Part shown: positions 1 through 9,164 of the stretch, in pieces
Layout: each line of letters begins with the position of its first letter
How positions within the stretch are numbered: the stretch's first letter is position 1
Source of the DNA: GCA-002715885 sp045561575
GTDB taxonomy: Bacteria; Bacteroidota; Bacteroidia; Flavobacteriales; BACL11
Assembly: GCA_045561575.1 (NCBI GenBank)
Contig: JBJKXM010000004.1
Coordinates: 62,001 to 126,000, forward strand
Direction: 5' to 3'
DNA length: 64,000 nucleotides
Translations under genes and position numbers: made by a program
Notes under the pieces: generated by a model
Databases searched by the model: none
Told to the model about the DNA's origin: nothing
Seen by the model: the letters and a program-made list of their open reading frames with translations, nothing else

Positions 1-837
1 AATGATAGTAGACTTGGTGGTGCTGCTAATGTTGCGCTAAATTTAAAAGAACTTGGAGCTGAATCTATTCTTTGCACTGTAATTGGAAATGATAATAGAG
101 GAATATTATTTGAACAACTTATGAAGGATCAAGGTTTAACATTAGAAGGCATGTTAATTTCTAATGGGAGAAAAACTACTACTAAAACTAGAGTAATTGC
201 TGATAACAAACACCAATTGAGAATTGATGAAGAAGATACATACCCAATTAAAATTGAAAAACAATTTTATAATTTAATTGAAAAATTAACACATAATATT
301 GATGCAATAATTCTTCAAGATTATAATAAGGGAGTATTGACTGAAAGCATCATAGAAAAGATTATTTGTTTAGCAAATAAAAAAAATATCCCAACTATTG
401 TTGATCCAAAAAAGCAAAATTTTTTATCTTATAAAAACTGTACTCTTTTTAAACCAAATTTAATTGAAATAAAAGAAGGTTTAAAAACTGAAATAGATTT
501 AGATGACATTGATGATATAACTAAAAATACATCAGAATTAAGGAATCTTATATCTTCAAAAGCAGTTCTTTTAACATTATCTAGCAAAGGAATATTTTTA
601 AATTCAAATAATAATTCTATTCTAAAAAAATCAACTACTTCAAATGTAATTGATGTCTCTGGTGCTGGTGATACTGTCGTTTCTGTTGCAGCTATCTGTA
701 TGGCTTGTAATATTAATTTTGAGGAACTTGCAATACTAGCCAATATTGCTGGTGGAATTGTATGTGAAAAAGTTGGAGTTGTTCCAATAACTAATAAAGA
801 ATTACTTAAAAGAGCTAAAGACATTCTTCATGTCTAA
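1..837 (+). CDS. rfaE1: PfkB-family sugar kinase, D-glycero-beta-D-manno-heptose-7-phosphate kinase-like (5' truncated)
   Basis: The reading frame is open from the first base, so the gene begins upstream; 278 residues are visible. An N-terminal GGAANVALNL sugar-binding segment (visible residues 6-15), DYNKGVL (107-113) and the PfkB C-terminal signature SGAGDT with its catalytic aspartate at about residue 224 are clear. The DYNKGVL motif and the upstream TRVIA...QLRID stretch match the kinase half of HldE/RfaE, which phosphorylates heptose-7-phosphate for ADP-heptose and LPS-core synthesis. There is no cytidylyltransferase domain after the kinase, so this is the monofunctional form. The 3' end overlaps ubiE by 8 bases. 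The family is certain; the exact sugar is inferred. Confidence 0.75.
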   Translation, partial: NDSRLGGAANVALNLKELGAESILCTVIGNDNRGILFEQLMKDQGLTLEGMLISNGRKTTTKTRVIADNKHQLRIDEEDTYPIKIEKQFYNLIEKLTHNIDAIILQDYNKGVLTESIIEKIICLANKKNIPTIVDPKKQNFLSYKNCTLFKPNLIEIKEGLKTEIDLDDIDDITKNTSELRNLISSKAVLLTLSSKGIFLNSNNNSILKKSTTSNVIDVSGAGDTVVSVAAICMACNINFEELAILANIAGGIVCEKVGVVPITNKELLKRAKDILHV

Positions 838-1552
838 AAAAATCAAACCTTACAAAAATTCAGAAAGTAAAAAAAATCAGGTTAAACAAATGTTTAACAA
901 AATTGCTTACAGATATGATTTTTTAAATAGATTTTTAACATTAGGTATTGATAATATTTGGAGAAAAATAGCCGTAAAAAAAATTCAAAACGACCCTAAA
1001 AATATTCTTGACATAGCAACTGGAACTGCAGATTTAGCAATTATTTCTGCTCAAATTACAAATGCACAAATTACAGGAATTGATATTTCAGATCAGATGT
1101 TAAAAATTGGAAAACAAAAAATTTCAAAAAAACAGCTTAACAACAGAATCAAACTCACTAATGAAGATGCTGAAAATCTTTCTTTTAATGATGAATATTT
1201 TGATGCAGTAACAGTTGGTTTTGGTGTTAGGAATTTTGAAAATTTAAATAAAGGATTAGAAGAAATTTATAGAGTTCTCAAAGATGGTGGATATGTGGCT
1301 ATTTTAGAACCCTCCTACCCTAAGTATTTTCCAATAAAACAATTATTTAACTTTTATTTTGACTTTGTTACTCCTTTAATTGGCAACCTTATCTCAAAAG
1401 ATTTTAAAGCATACAGCTATTTATCCAAATCAGTTCAAAACTTTCCAACAAATAAAGAATTCACAAAAATTTTAAAAGATACTGGCTTTTCATCATGTAA
1501 TTATTACCCATTAACATTAGGAGTTGTATCATTGTATATTGCAATAAAATAA
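830..1552 (+). CDS. ubiE: Demethylmenaquinone methyltransferase (UbiE/MenG)
   Basis: This 240-residue class I SAM methyltransferase performs the last step of menaquinone synthesis, methylating demethylmenaquinone. The UbiE signature YDFLNRFLTLGID lies at residues 29-41, the SAM-binding motif I DIATGTADLA at 61-70 and the family motif GFGVRNF at 130-136. Length is typical of the family. It overlaps the upstream kinase by 8 bases and is followed 21 bases later by a PorT-like gene, an order common in Bacteroidota. A respiratory quinone of the menaquinone type is inferred from the phylum, not from this gene alone. Confidence 0.93.
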   Translation: MSKKIKPYKNSESKKNQVKQMFNKIAYRYDFLNRFLTLGIDNIWRKIAVKKIQNDPKNILDIATGTADLAIISAQITNAQITGIDISDQMLKIGKQKISKKQLNNRIKLTNEDAENLSFNDEYFDAVTVGFGVRNFENLNKGLEEIYRVLKDGGYVAILEPSYPKYFPIKQLFNFYFDFVTPLIGNLISKDFKAYSYLSKSVQNFPTNKEFTKILKDTGFSSCNYYPLTLGVVSLYIAIK

Positions 1553-1573
1553 TATTAGAAGCGTTTCTTAAAA

Positions 1574-2284
1574 GTGAAAACTTACAACAAAATTTTTCTG
1601 TTAATCATTTTCTTATGTTTTAGTCTATTTTCTTATGGGCAAAGACATAAAAAACCACAAAATTTACCTAGATATGACTTCAAAAAAATTCATTTTGGAT
1701 TTACTCTAGGTATAAATTCTCTTAACTTTAATTTAGCAAAAAATGATGATTTTTTAAATAATGATAGTCTTTTGACTTTGCTTGCAAGTGATCAAAAAGG
1801 ATTTAATTTAGGAATTGTTTCTAATTTTAGACTTGGAAAATATACTGATTTAAGATTTATACCAACTCTTGTTTTTGGTGAAAGAATTTTAAACTATCAA
1901 TTTAACAATCAAAGCAACTTATCTTTAACTGATAAAAGGATTGAATCAACATTAATTGATTTTCCAGTATCATTAAAATATAAATCAGCTAGATATAATA
2001 ATTTCCGTACATATGTAATGTGTGGAGTAAAATATAGTCTAGATATAGCCTCTCAATCGGAAATTGATGATGAAGGTCAAGAATTAGTCAAGTTAAATAA
2101 CCATGATTTCATGATTGAAGGGGGCTTTGGCATAGATTTTTATTTACAGTATTTTAAATTTTCTCCACAAATCAAAATATCTCACGGTATTATTAATATT
2201 TTATCAAAAGACAAAACATTATACACTCAAACTATTGATAATTTAAAAACAAATAGTTGGATGATTTCATTTACATTTGAATAA
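1574..2284 (+). CDS. porT: PorT-like outer-membrane beta-barrel protein of type IX secretion
   Basis: This 236-residue protein has a signal peptide (hydrophobic residues about 5-20, ending near FSYGQ) followed by alternating polar/hydrophobic strands typical of a small barrel. The early segment YDFKKIHFGFTLGINSL and the position directly after ubiE match PorT/SprT, an outer-membrane protein needed for T9SS function and gliding in Bacteroidota. The start is GTG, because no in-frame ATG lies nearer the signal peptide. T9SS substrates occur elsewhere in the window (14.1, 26.6 and 42.6 kb). The PorT assignment rests on context plus this segment; a generic barrel protein is the alternative. Confidence 0.75.
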   Translation: MKTYNKIFLLIIFLCFSLFSYGQRHKKPQNLPRYDFKKIHFGFTLGINSLNFNLAKNDDFLNNDSLLTLLASDQKGFNLGIVSNFRLGKYTDLRFIPTLVFGERILNYQFNNQSNLSLTDKRIESTLIDFPVSLKYKSARYNNFRTYVMCGVKYSLDIASQSEIDDEGQELVKLNNHDFMIEGGFGIDFYLQYFKFSPQIKISHGIINILSKDKTLYTQTIDNLKTNSWMISFTFE

Positions 2285-2285
2285 A

Positions 2286-3026
2286 TTACTTTGTTAGTTC
2301 GTAAAGTAAAATACTTGTTGCAGTCGACACATTTAATGAATCAATATCCTCTGATTTCTTATTAATTGTAATTTTTTGTGTTACTATTTCAGAAACCTCA
2401 TTTGAAATACCCTTCGATTCATTTCCAACTATCAATATCAAATTTGATTTACTTTTAATTAGTTTACAGTCAACTCCATCCAAAAAGGCTCCAAATATTT
2501 CATGTGATTTTTTACATGATTCTAAAAAAGGAACTAAATCCTCATAATAAACATTTAATTTAAACAAGGACCCCATTGTTGACTGAATTACCTTTGGGTT
2601 ATAGACATCAACTGTATTTTTTGAACATATAATATTTGACACATTAAACCAATGAGAAGATCTAATTATTGTACCTAAATTACCTGGATCTTGTAAATTA
2701 TCTAGCACAAGTGTTATCTTACCTAATGCATCAAGATTTATAGATAAATTTCTTTTTTTAACAACAGCTAAAACATTATTAGGTGATTTAAGACTACTTA
2801 TCCTTTTTAATTCTTTTGGAGAAACTTTATAAAATAAATCACTATCTATCTTTGAAAAATTAATGTCATACCAATCAGTAGTTGCAAAAATTTTTTCAAT
2901 TAAAAAATCAGATTCAATTAGTTCATTAACTACTTTTTCTCCCTCAACAATAAACAATGAATTTTTATCTCTATATTTTTTTAACTGAAGTGATTTTATA
3001 AATTTAATTTCATTGTTTGTCAACAT
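2286..3026 (-). CDS. TrmH/SpoU-family RNA 2'-O-methyltransferase
   Basis: The protein is 246 residues from the ATG at 3026; a start 18 bases further upstream adds six residues but does not match the family N-terminus. An N-terminal substrate-binding part with FIVEGEKVVNEL (25-36) precedes the SPOUT knot: motif 1 DNLQDPGNLGTIIR (109-122), motif 2 IVGNESKGIS (199-208) and motif 3 LNVSTATSILLYEL (231-244). These methylate ribose 2'-OH in rRNA or tRNA; the target nucleotide cannot be read from sequence. It is convergent with porT, ends separated by one base. Confidence 0.88.
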   Translation of the reverse strand: MLTNNEIKFIKSLQLKKYRDKNSLFIVEGEKVVNELIESDFLIEKIFATTDWYDINFSKIDSDLFYKVSPKELKRISSLKSPNNVLAVVKKRNLSINLDALGKITLVLDNLQDPGNLGTIIRSSHWFNVSNIICSKNTVDVYNPKVIQSTMGSLFKLNVYYEDLVPFLESCKKSHEIFGAFLDGVDCKLIKSKSNLILIVGNESKGISNEVSEIVTQKITINKKSEDIDSLNVSTATSILLYELTK

Positions 3027-3092
3027 AAAAATAATTTTAATCAATTATAAGAAAATAATGAATAAAAAACTGTTTCATTAACAACAATATTC

Positions 3093-3100
3093 TAATTTTG
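3093..3100 (+). promoter_or_regulatory. Putative -7 element upstream of fbaA
   Basis: TAATTTTG matches the Bacteroidota -7 consensus TAnnTTTG and lies 23 bases before the fbaA start. No clear TTG -33 box is seen at 19-21 bases upstream, so the call is tentative. Confidence 0.35.
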
Positions 3101-3123
3101 TTCTAAACAATAAAATATAAAAA

Positions 3124-4188
3124 ATGTCAAAATTTCCACATGGTGTTTTAACCAATGATTTAGTCCAAGAGGTGTTTGAAGATGCTAAGAAAAATCAGTA
3201 TGCCTTACCTGCCGTTAATGTAACTAATACAAGCACTGTTAATTCAGTATTAGAAGCTGCAGCTGAGGTAAATTCTCCAGTAATTATTCAATTTTCTGCT
3301 GGAGGATGTCAATTCTTTGCCGGCAAAGGACTTAGTAATGAAAATCAATTAGCTGCAATTGCAGGAGGAATCTCTGGCGCAAATCATGTTCATGAAATGG
3401 CTAAATTATATGGAGCAAGTGTTATTCTTCATACAGATCATTGTGCTAGAAAACTTCTACCTTGGGTTGATGGTTTATTAGATGCCGGTGAAAAACATTT
3501 TAAATCTCATGGAATACCTCTTTATAGTTCGCATATGATTGATCTATCTGACGAACCAATTAAAGATAACATAGAGACATGTAAGCAATATCTTCAAAGA
3601 ATGAGTAAAATTGGCATGACTTTAGAAATTGAATTAGGAGTAACTGGTGGAGAAGAAGATGGTGTAGATAATACAAATATCGATAGTAGTAAACTGTATA
3701 CTCAACCAGAAGAAGTTGCATATGCTTACGAAGAATTAATGAAAATAAGTGCTAAATTTACAATAGCAGCTGCATTTGGAAATGTACATGGAGTTTATCG
3801 TCCTGGAAATGTAAAATTAACACCTATAATATTGAATAACTCTCAAAAATTTGTTCAAAGTAAATTTAATACAGTAGAAAAACCAATTAATTTTGTGTTC
3901 CATGGTGGTTCGGGATCTTCTTTTGATGAAATTAGAGAGGCAATTTCTTATGGAGCTATAAAAATGAATATAGACACTGATCTTCAATGGGGATTTACAA
4001 CTGGAATAAGAGATTATTTTGATGAGTATGGAGCTTATGTTAAAACCCAAATAGGAAATCCTGATGGAGATGATGTGCCCAACAAAAAATATTATGATCC
4101 CAGAAAATGGATAAGAGAAGGTGAACTTACTTTTAAGAAAAGATTAATTAAATCTTTTGAAGACCTAAACAATATAAATAGAAACTAA
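3124..4188 (+). CDS. fbaA: Class II fructose-bisphosphate aldolase
   Basis: This 354-residue zinc aldolase interconverts fructose-1,6-bisphosphate with glyceraldehyde-3-phosphate and dihydroxyacetone phosphate. HTDHCARK carries the catalytic Asp105 and zinc ligand His106; Glu170, His222 (FGNVHGVY) and His260 (VFHGGSGSS) sit at a constant offset of four from the E. coli FbaA residues 174, 226 and 264. Length matches class IIA. It has its own -7 element, and accD follows after 4 bases, so the two are probably co-transcribed. Confidence 0.96.
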   Translation: MSKFPHGVLTNDLVQEVFEDAKKNQYALPAVNVTNTSTVNSVLEAAAEVNSPVIIQFSAGGCQFFAGKGLSNENQLAAIAGGISGANHVHEMAKLYGASVILHTDHCARKLLPWVDGLLDAGEKHFKSHGIPLYSSHMIDLSDEPIKDNIETCKQYLQRMSKIGMTLEIELGVTGGEEDGVDNTNIDSSKLYTQPEEVAYAYEELMKISAKFTIAAAFGNVHGVYRPGNVKLTPIILNNSQKFVQSKFNTVEKPINFVFHGGSGSSFDEIREAISYGAIKMNIDTDLQWGFTTGIRDYFDEYGAYVKTQIGNPDGDDVPNKKYYDPRKWIREGELTFKKRLIKSFEDLNNINRN

Positions 4189-4192
4189 AAAA

Positions 4193-5038
4193 GTGGATTG
4201 GTTTAAAAGAATTAAAGAAGGAATAACTACAAAAACTTCTCAAAAGAAGGAAACAGCTGATGGTTTATGGGTTAAATGTCCAAAATGTAAAACAATTACA
4301 TCTAAAGATGATTTAATCAATAACTTATTTGTTTGTGAAAATTGTGATCATCATCATAGAATTGGTTCTGATGAGTATTTTAAGATTTTCTTTGACAATA
4401 ATAAATTTAAAGAGTTAGATAAGAATTTACAATCTGCAGATCCATTAAAATTTGAAGACACTAAAAAATATGCAGATAGATTAACTACAATGAAAAAAAA
4501 GACTGGCCTAAATGATGCAATAAGGTGTGCTTATGGTAAAATAAATAAAGAAAATGTAGTTATTGCATCAATGGATTTTAGTTTTATTGGTGGATCAATG
4601 GGATCAGTTGTTGGCGAAAAAATTGCTAGAGCAATTGATCATGCCAAAAAGAAAAAATATCCACTCATCATTATTTCAAAATCTGGAGGTGCAAGAATGA
4701 TGGAAGCTGCAATTTCATTAATGCAGTTGGCCAAAACATCTGCTAAATTGGCTCAATTAGATGAATTAAAAATTCCATACATATCACTTTTAACTGATCC
4801 AACCTTTGGAGGTGCAACAGCTTCATTTTCAATGCTAGGTGATATGAATATTGCTGAACCAAATGCATTAATTGGTTTTGCTGGTCCAAGAGTAGTTAAA
4901 GAAACTATTGGAAAGGATCTACCTGAAGGATTTCAGACCTCTGAATTTCTTAAAGAACATGGTTTTATCGACTTGATTGTACATAGAAAAAACTTAAAAG
5001 AAAAATTAAGTCAATTATTAAGAATGATTAAATCGTAA
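4193..5038 (+). CDS. accD: Acetyl-CoA carboxylase carboxyltransferase subunit beta
   Basis: This 281-residue beta subunit of the carboxyltransferase forms malonyl-CoA with AccA. The N-terminal zinc ribbon is complete (Cys29, Cys32, Cys48, Cys51). The crotonase-like core shows SGGARMMEA, FGGATASFSMLGD and IGFAGPRVVKETIG. The start is GTG, giving MDWFKR, which fits the usual AccD beginning (M-x-WFKR). accA is not in the window. It follows fbaA by 4 bases. Confidence 0.95.
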   Translation: MDWFKRIKEGITTKTSQKKETADGLWVKCPKCKTITSKDDLINNLFVCENCDHHHRIGSDEYFKIFFDNNKFKELDKNLQSADPLKFEDTKKYADRLTTMKKKTGLNDAIRCAYGKINKENVVIASMDFSFIGGSMGSVVGEKIARAIDHAKKKKYPLIIISKSGGARMMEAAISLMQLAKTSAKLAQLDELKIPYISLLTDPTFGGATASFSMLGDMNIAEPNALIGFAGPRVVKETIGKDLPEGFQTSEFLKEHGFIDLIVHRKNLKEKLSQLLRMIKS

Positions 5039-5079
5039 CGATTTATAATAATAATCATGTAAAAGCAAAAAGTTTTTAC

Positions 5080-5087
5080 TAAATTTG
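5080..5087 (+). promoter_or_regulatory. Putative -7 element upstream of rpsO
   Basis: TAAATTTG fits TAnnTTTG exactly and lies in the 81-base gap between accD and rpsO, 33 bases before the rpsO ATG. The -33 region has no convincing TTG. Confidence 0.4.
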
Positions 5088-5119
5088 CAGCCCAAATTGC
5101 ATAATGATAAAAATAAATT

Positions 5120-5383
5120 ATGAGTAATATAAACAAACAAGAAATTTTTAAAAAACACGGAAGTAGTGAAACTGATACTGGATCTGTATACAGCCAGGTA
5201 GCATTATTTACTTCTAGAATTAAACACCTAACTGATCATCTAAAGAACAACAAAAAAGATTTTGGTACTCAAAAATCATTGCAAGTAATGGTAGGTAAAA
5301 GAAGAAAATTACTTGATTATCTAATGAATAAGGATATTATCAAATACAGAGAGCTTGTAAAAGATCTCGGGTTAAGAAGATAA
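5120..5383 (+). CDS. rpsO: 30S ribosomal protein S15
   Basis: This 87-residue protein has the S15 core DTGSVYSQVALFTSRI (residues 19-34), LTDHLKNNKKDFG and the RRKLLDYL helix. It binds 16S rRNA in the platform of the small subunit. Length is within the family range of 87-89. It is followed by a compact hairpin terminator and then by pnp, the rpsO-pnp order seen in many bacteria. Confidence 0.96.
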   Translation: MSNINKQEIFKKHGSSETDTGSVYSQVALFTSRIKHLTDHLKNNKKDFGTQKSLQVMVGKRRKLLDYLMNKDIIKYRELVKDLGLRR

Positions 5384-5399
5384 TATCCATCTATAAACG

Positions 5400-5423
5400 A
5401 AGGCAACTAAAATTGCCTTTTTT
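5400..5423 (+). terminator. Rho-independent terminator after rpsO
   Basis: AAGGCAA (5400-5406) pairs with TTGCCTT (5413-5419) around a six-base loop, and the T run extends to 5423. It separates rpsO from pnp and may act as an attenuator of read-through. Confidence 0.7.
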
Positions 5424-5443
5424 ATTTTACACACACAAATACA

Positions 5444-7573
5444 ATGATTAAAGAAGAAAAAGAAATAATTAAACTAGATGATGGACGAGAAATCACAATA
5501 TCAACTGGTAAATTAGCAAAACAAGCACACGGTTCAGTAGAAGTTAGAATGGGAAAAACCCATCTCTTGGCTACTGTAGTTTCAAATAAAGAAGCAAGAG
5601 AAGGAGTCGATTTCTTACCACTAACAGTCGACTACAGAGAAAAATTTGCTGCTGACGGAAGGTTTCCAGGAGGATTCCTAAAAAGAGAAGCAAGACCAAC
5701 TGATCAAGAAATATTAGTTATGAGATTAGTTGACAGAATACTTAGACCAATGTTCCCAAGTGATTATCATGCAGAAGTACAAATTATGATTTCACTTAAC
5801 TCTCATGATGAAAACGTAAAACCTGATGCATTAGCTGCATTAGCTGCTTCATCAGCAATTGCAATATCTGACATACCATTTAATGGTCCAATTTCTGAGG
5901 TTAGAGTTGCACGAATTAACAATAAATATGTTATCAATCCTTCATCAGAAGATCTAGAATCAGCTGATATAGATATGATGGTAGGAGCATCTGCTGACAG
6001 CGTTGCTATGGTTGAAGGAGAAATGAATGAGGTTTCAGAAAGCGAAATGATTGAAGCTATTAAAACTGCTCATGAAGCTATTAAAATTCAATGTGCAGCT
6101 CAATTAAATCTTGCTAAGAAAATAGCTAAATCAAGTCCAAAGAGAGAATATTGTCACGAAACTCATGATGAAGATTTAAGAAAAAATATTAAAGAAGCTA
6201 CTTACGACAAAGTATATGATGTTGCAAGACAAGGACTTTCAAAAGAAGAAAGATCTGAAAAGTTCAGAGCTGTAAAAGAAGAATATATAAGCACATTAAC
6301 TGAAGAAGAAGCATCTGAAAATGCAAATCTAATTGGGGTATACTATCATGATGTTGAAAAAGAAGCTGTTAGAAACCTTGTATTAAATGAAGGTGTTAGA
6401 TTAGATGGAAGGAAAACAGATGAAATCAGACCAATTTGGTGTGAGATTGACTACCTATCTTCCCCACACGGATCTGCAGTTTTTACTAGAGGAGAAACAC
6501 AATCATTAACTACAGTAACACTTGGCTCAAGTACTGATGTAAACAGATTAGATGGAGTTACATATCAAGGACATGAAGACTTTTATTTACATTATAACTT
6601 CCCTCCATTTTCGACAGGAGAAGCTAGGATGTTAAGAGGAACAAGTAGAAGAGAAATTGGACATGGAAATTTAGCGCAAAGAGCATTAAAGAAAATGATT
6701 CCTGCTGATAACCCATATACTGTAAGAATAGTTTCTGATATATTAGAATCAAATGGGTCATCTTCAATGGCAACTGTATGTGCTGGAACATTAGCACTGA
6801 TGGATGCCGGAGTTAAAATAAGCAAACCTGTATCTGGAATAGCAATGGGACTTATTACAGATTATAACAATGCTGATAAATTTGCAGTTCTCTCTGATAT
6901 TTTAGGAGACGAAGATCACCTTGGTGATATGGATTTTAAAGTAACTGGAACTAAAGATGGAATTACAGCTTGTCAAATGGATATTAAAGTTCAAGGTTTA
7001 TCATATGAAATCCTTGAAAAAGCTTTAAATCAAGCAAGAGACGGTAGGTTACATATTTTAGAAAAATTAACTGATACAATCTATGAACCTAGAGTAAAAT
7101 TAAAAGATCATACTCCAAAGATTATAAAACTGGAAGTTCCAAAATCAACAATTGGTGGAATAATAGGTCCTGGTGGAAAGATTATTCAAGAAATGCAAGC
7201 AACTACTGAAACAGTAATTTCTATTGAAGAAGTTGATGAAAAGGGAGTTGTAGAAATTCTTGGAACAAATCAAGAGAAAATTGATTTAGCAATTGAAAAG
7301 ATTAGATCTATTGCCTTTATACCTGAAAAAGGAAAAACTTATAAAGGAAAGGTTAAATCAATAATGCCTTATGGTGCATTTATTGGAATATCTTCAAATA
7401 CTGATGGACTTTTACATGTTTCTGAAATTTCTTGGGAGAGAGTTGAAAATGTAGAAGATGTTTTAAAAGAAGGACAAGAAATTGAAGTTAAATTAATTGA
7501 TATTGATGAAAGAAGTGGAAAACTAAAATTATCAAGGAAAGTATTACTTCCTAAACCTGAAAAGAAAAAATAA
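5444..7573 (+). CDS. pnp: Polyribonucleotide nucleotidyltransferase (PNPase)
   Basis: This 709-residue phosphorolytic 3'-5' exoribonuclease contains two RNase PH domains (about 10-230 and 310-540), a KH domain with IIGPGGKIIQEM, and a C-terminal S1 domain (about 620-690, starting GKTYKGKVKSIMPYGAF). Length and domain order are full and normal. It degrades mRNA processively from the 3' end. It lies 20 bases after the rpsO terminator and 33 bases before the sigma factor gene. Confidence 0.97.
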   Translation: MIKEEKEIIKLDDGREITISTGKLAKQAHGSVEVRMGKTHLLATVVSNKEAREGVDFLPLTVDYREKFAADGRFPGGFLKREARPTDQEILVMRLVDRILRPMFPSDYHAEVQIMISLNSHDENVKPDALAALAASSAIAISDIPFNGPISEVRVARINNKYVINPSSEDLESADIDMMVGASADSVAMVEGEMNEVSESEMIEAIKTAHEAIKIQCAAQLNLAKKIAKSSPKREYCHETHDEDLRKNIKEATYDKVYDVARQGLSKEERSEKFRAVKEEYISTLTEEEASENANLIGVYYHDVEKEAVRNLVLNEGVRLDGRKTDEIRPIWCEIDYLSSPHGSAVFTRGETQSLTTVTLGSSTDVNRLDGVTYQGHEDFYLHYNFPPFSTGEARMLRGTSRREIGHGNLAQRALKKMIPADNPYTVRIVSDILESNGSSSMATVCAGTLALMDAGVKISKPVSGIAMGLITDYNNADKFAVLSDILGDEDHLGDMDFKVTGTKDGITACQMDIKVQGLSYEILEKALNQARDGRLHILEKLTDTIYEPRVKLKDHTPKIIKLEVPKSTIGGIIGPGGKIIQEMQATTETVISIEEVDEKGVVEILGTNQEKIDLAIEKIRSIAFIPEKGKTYKGKVKSIMPYGAFIGISSNTDGLLHVSEISWERVENVEDVLKEGQEIEVKLIDIDERSGKLKLSRKVLLPKPEKKK

Positions 7574-7606
7574 TTTATTTTTAATTTTCATAATATTTAA
7601 AGGAAT

Positions 7607-8470
7607 ATGAGACAACTAAAAATCACAAAACAAGTTACTAATAGAGAGACTGCATCTCTAGATAAATACTTACAAGAAATTGGTAGAGTTGATTTAATTA
7701 CTGCTGAGGAAGAAGTAGAATTAGCTCAAAAAATTAAAGCTGGTGATGAAAAAGCTTTAGATAAAATGACAAAAGCCAATCTTAGATTTGTGGTTTCAGT
7801 TGCTAAACAATATCAAAATCAAGGTCTTACATTACCTGATTTAATTAATGAAGGAAATCTTGGGTTAATTAAAGCTGCAAAAAGATTTGATGAAACAAGA
7901 GGATTTAAATTCATTTCATATGCAGTATGGTGGATTAGACAATCTATTTTACAAGCATTAGCTGAACAATCAAGGATTGTAAGACTTCCATTAAATAAAA
8001 TTGGATCAATCAATAAAATCAATAAAGCTTATGCTGTGTTAGAACAGAAATTTGAAAGACCTCCAACTGCAGAAGAAATTGCTGAACTTGTTGATTTATC
8101 ACTTACAGAAGTTAAACAATCATTAAAAAATACAGGAAGACACGTTTCTATGGATGCTCCATTAATTGAAGGTGAAGATAGTAACCTTTATGATGTAATG
8201 GGAAGTGATGAAAGTCCTAGCCCAGATACCCAATTAATGTTAGATTCACTAAGAGAAGAAATCAGAAGAGCTTTAGATACGCTTACACCTAGAGAAGCCG
8301 ATGTTGTCTCTTCTTATTTTGGTCTTAATGCAGGGCATGCAATGACACTTGAAGAAATTGGTGAAAAATTTGATTTAACAAGAGAGAGAGTTAGACAAAT
8401 TAAAGAAAAAGCAGTTAGACGATTAAAACACACTACAAGAAGCAAAATTCTAAAAACTTATTTAGGATAA
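7607..8470 (+). CDS. rpoD: Primary RNA polymerase sigma factor (RpoD/SigA)
   Basis: This 287-residue sigma-70 factor runs from region 1.2 (ASLDKYLQEIGRVDLI) through region 2 (LINEGNLGLIKAAKRF and the -10-binding YAVWWIRQSIL), region 3 and region 4.2 (LEEIGEKFDLTRERVRQI). Region 1.1 is missing, which is normal for Bacteroidota and goes with their TAnnTTTG promoters, several of which appear in this window. It ends at a strong terminator. Confidence 0.95.
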   Translation: MRQLKITKQVTNRETASLDKYLQEIGRVDLITAEEEVELAQKIKAGDEKALDKMTKANLRFVVSVAKQYQNQGLTLPDLINEGNLGLIKAAKRFDETRGFKFISYAVWWIRQSILQALAEQSRIVRLPLNKIGSINKINKAYAVLEQKFERPPTAEEIAELVDLSLTEVKQSLKNTGRHVSMDAPLIEGEDSNLYDVMGSDESPSPDTQLMLDSLREEIRRALDTLTPREADVVSSYFGLNAGHAMTLEEIGEKFDLTRERVRQIKEKAVRRLKHTTRSKILKTYLG

Positions 8471-8472
8471 AG

Positions 8473-8501
8473 AAAAGAGGACTGATGTCCTCTTTTTTTT
8501 T
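8473..8501 (+). terminator. Rho-independent terminator after rpoD
   Basis: AAAAGAGGAC (8473-8482) pairs perfectly with GTCCTCTTTT (8487-8496) around a TGAT loop, followed by more T residues to 8501. This is one of the strongest terminators in the window. Confidence 0.85.
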
Positions 8502-8513
8502 AATTTTATAATT

Positions 8514-9164
8514 ATGAAACATTTAATCGCACCATCAATATTAGCAGCAGATTTCGGAAATCTTAAAAGAGATTGTGAAATGGTTAATAATAGTAACGCT
8601 GATTGGTTTCATATTGATGTAATGGATGGAGTATTTGTTCCAAACATTTCGTTTGGAATGCCTGTAATTAAAAGTATTAAAGAAACTGCCAATAAAGTTC
8701 TTGATGTTCATTTAATGATTGTTGATCCAGACAGATATATTACAAAATTTAAAGAATTAGGCTCTGATATATTAACTGTTCATGTTGAGGCATGTAATCA
8801 CTTAAATAGAACAATACATGCAATTAAACAAGAAGGTATGAAAGCTGGTGTTGCGCTTAATCCTCATACTCCTGTAAATTCAATTAGTGATGTACTAAAT
8901 GATTTAGATCTAGTGTGTATTATGTCCGTAAATCCTGGATTTGGAGGACAATCTTTTATAGAAAATACATACAATAAAGTTAAACAATTAAGAGATCTAA
9001 GGAATAAAACTAATAGCAATTTTTTAATCGAAATTGATGGAGGTGTAAATCTTCAAAATGCTCCAAAATTACTGTCTAGTGGTGCTGATGTACTAGTTGC
9101 AGGAAGTTTTGTGTTCAAATCAGAAAATCCTACTCAAACTATTTCTGAATTGAAATCAATTTAA
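8514..9164 (+). CDS. rpe: Ribulose-phosphate 3-epimerase
   Basis: This 216-residue TIM-barrel enzyme interconverts ribulose-5-phosphate and xylulose-5-phosphate in the pentose phosphate pathway. It has the N-terminal motif APSILAADF, the metal-binding FHIDVMDG, VHLMI, the phosphate-binding MSVNPGFGGQSF and EIDGGVN with the catalytic Asp. Length is standard. It starts 12 bases after the rpoD terminator and overlaps the convergent next gene by 4 bases. Confidence 0.95.
   Translation: MKHLIAPSILAADFGNLKRDCEMVNNSNADWFHIDVMDGVFVPNISFGMPVIKSIKETANKVLDVHLMIVDPDRYITKFKELGSDILTVHVEACNHLNRTIHAIKQEGMKAGVALNPHTPVNSISDVLNDLDLVCIMSVNPGFGGQSFIENTYNKVKQLRDLRNKTNSNFLIEIDGGVNLQNAPKLLSSGADVLVAGSFVFKSENPTQTISELKSI

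Noticed and set aside
429..824. Antisense open frame of 131 codons in the kinase gene
   Set aside because: It is a shadow frame of a clear PfkB kinase and has no family features. Similar shadows in other genes were left out.
5829..5850. Short tandem repeat GCATTAGCT in pnp
   Set aside because: It encodes an ordinary Ala-Leu-Ala-Ala stretch in a conserved part of PNPase.
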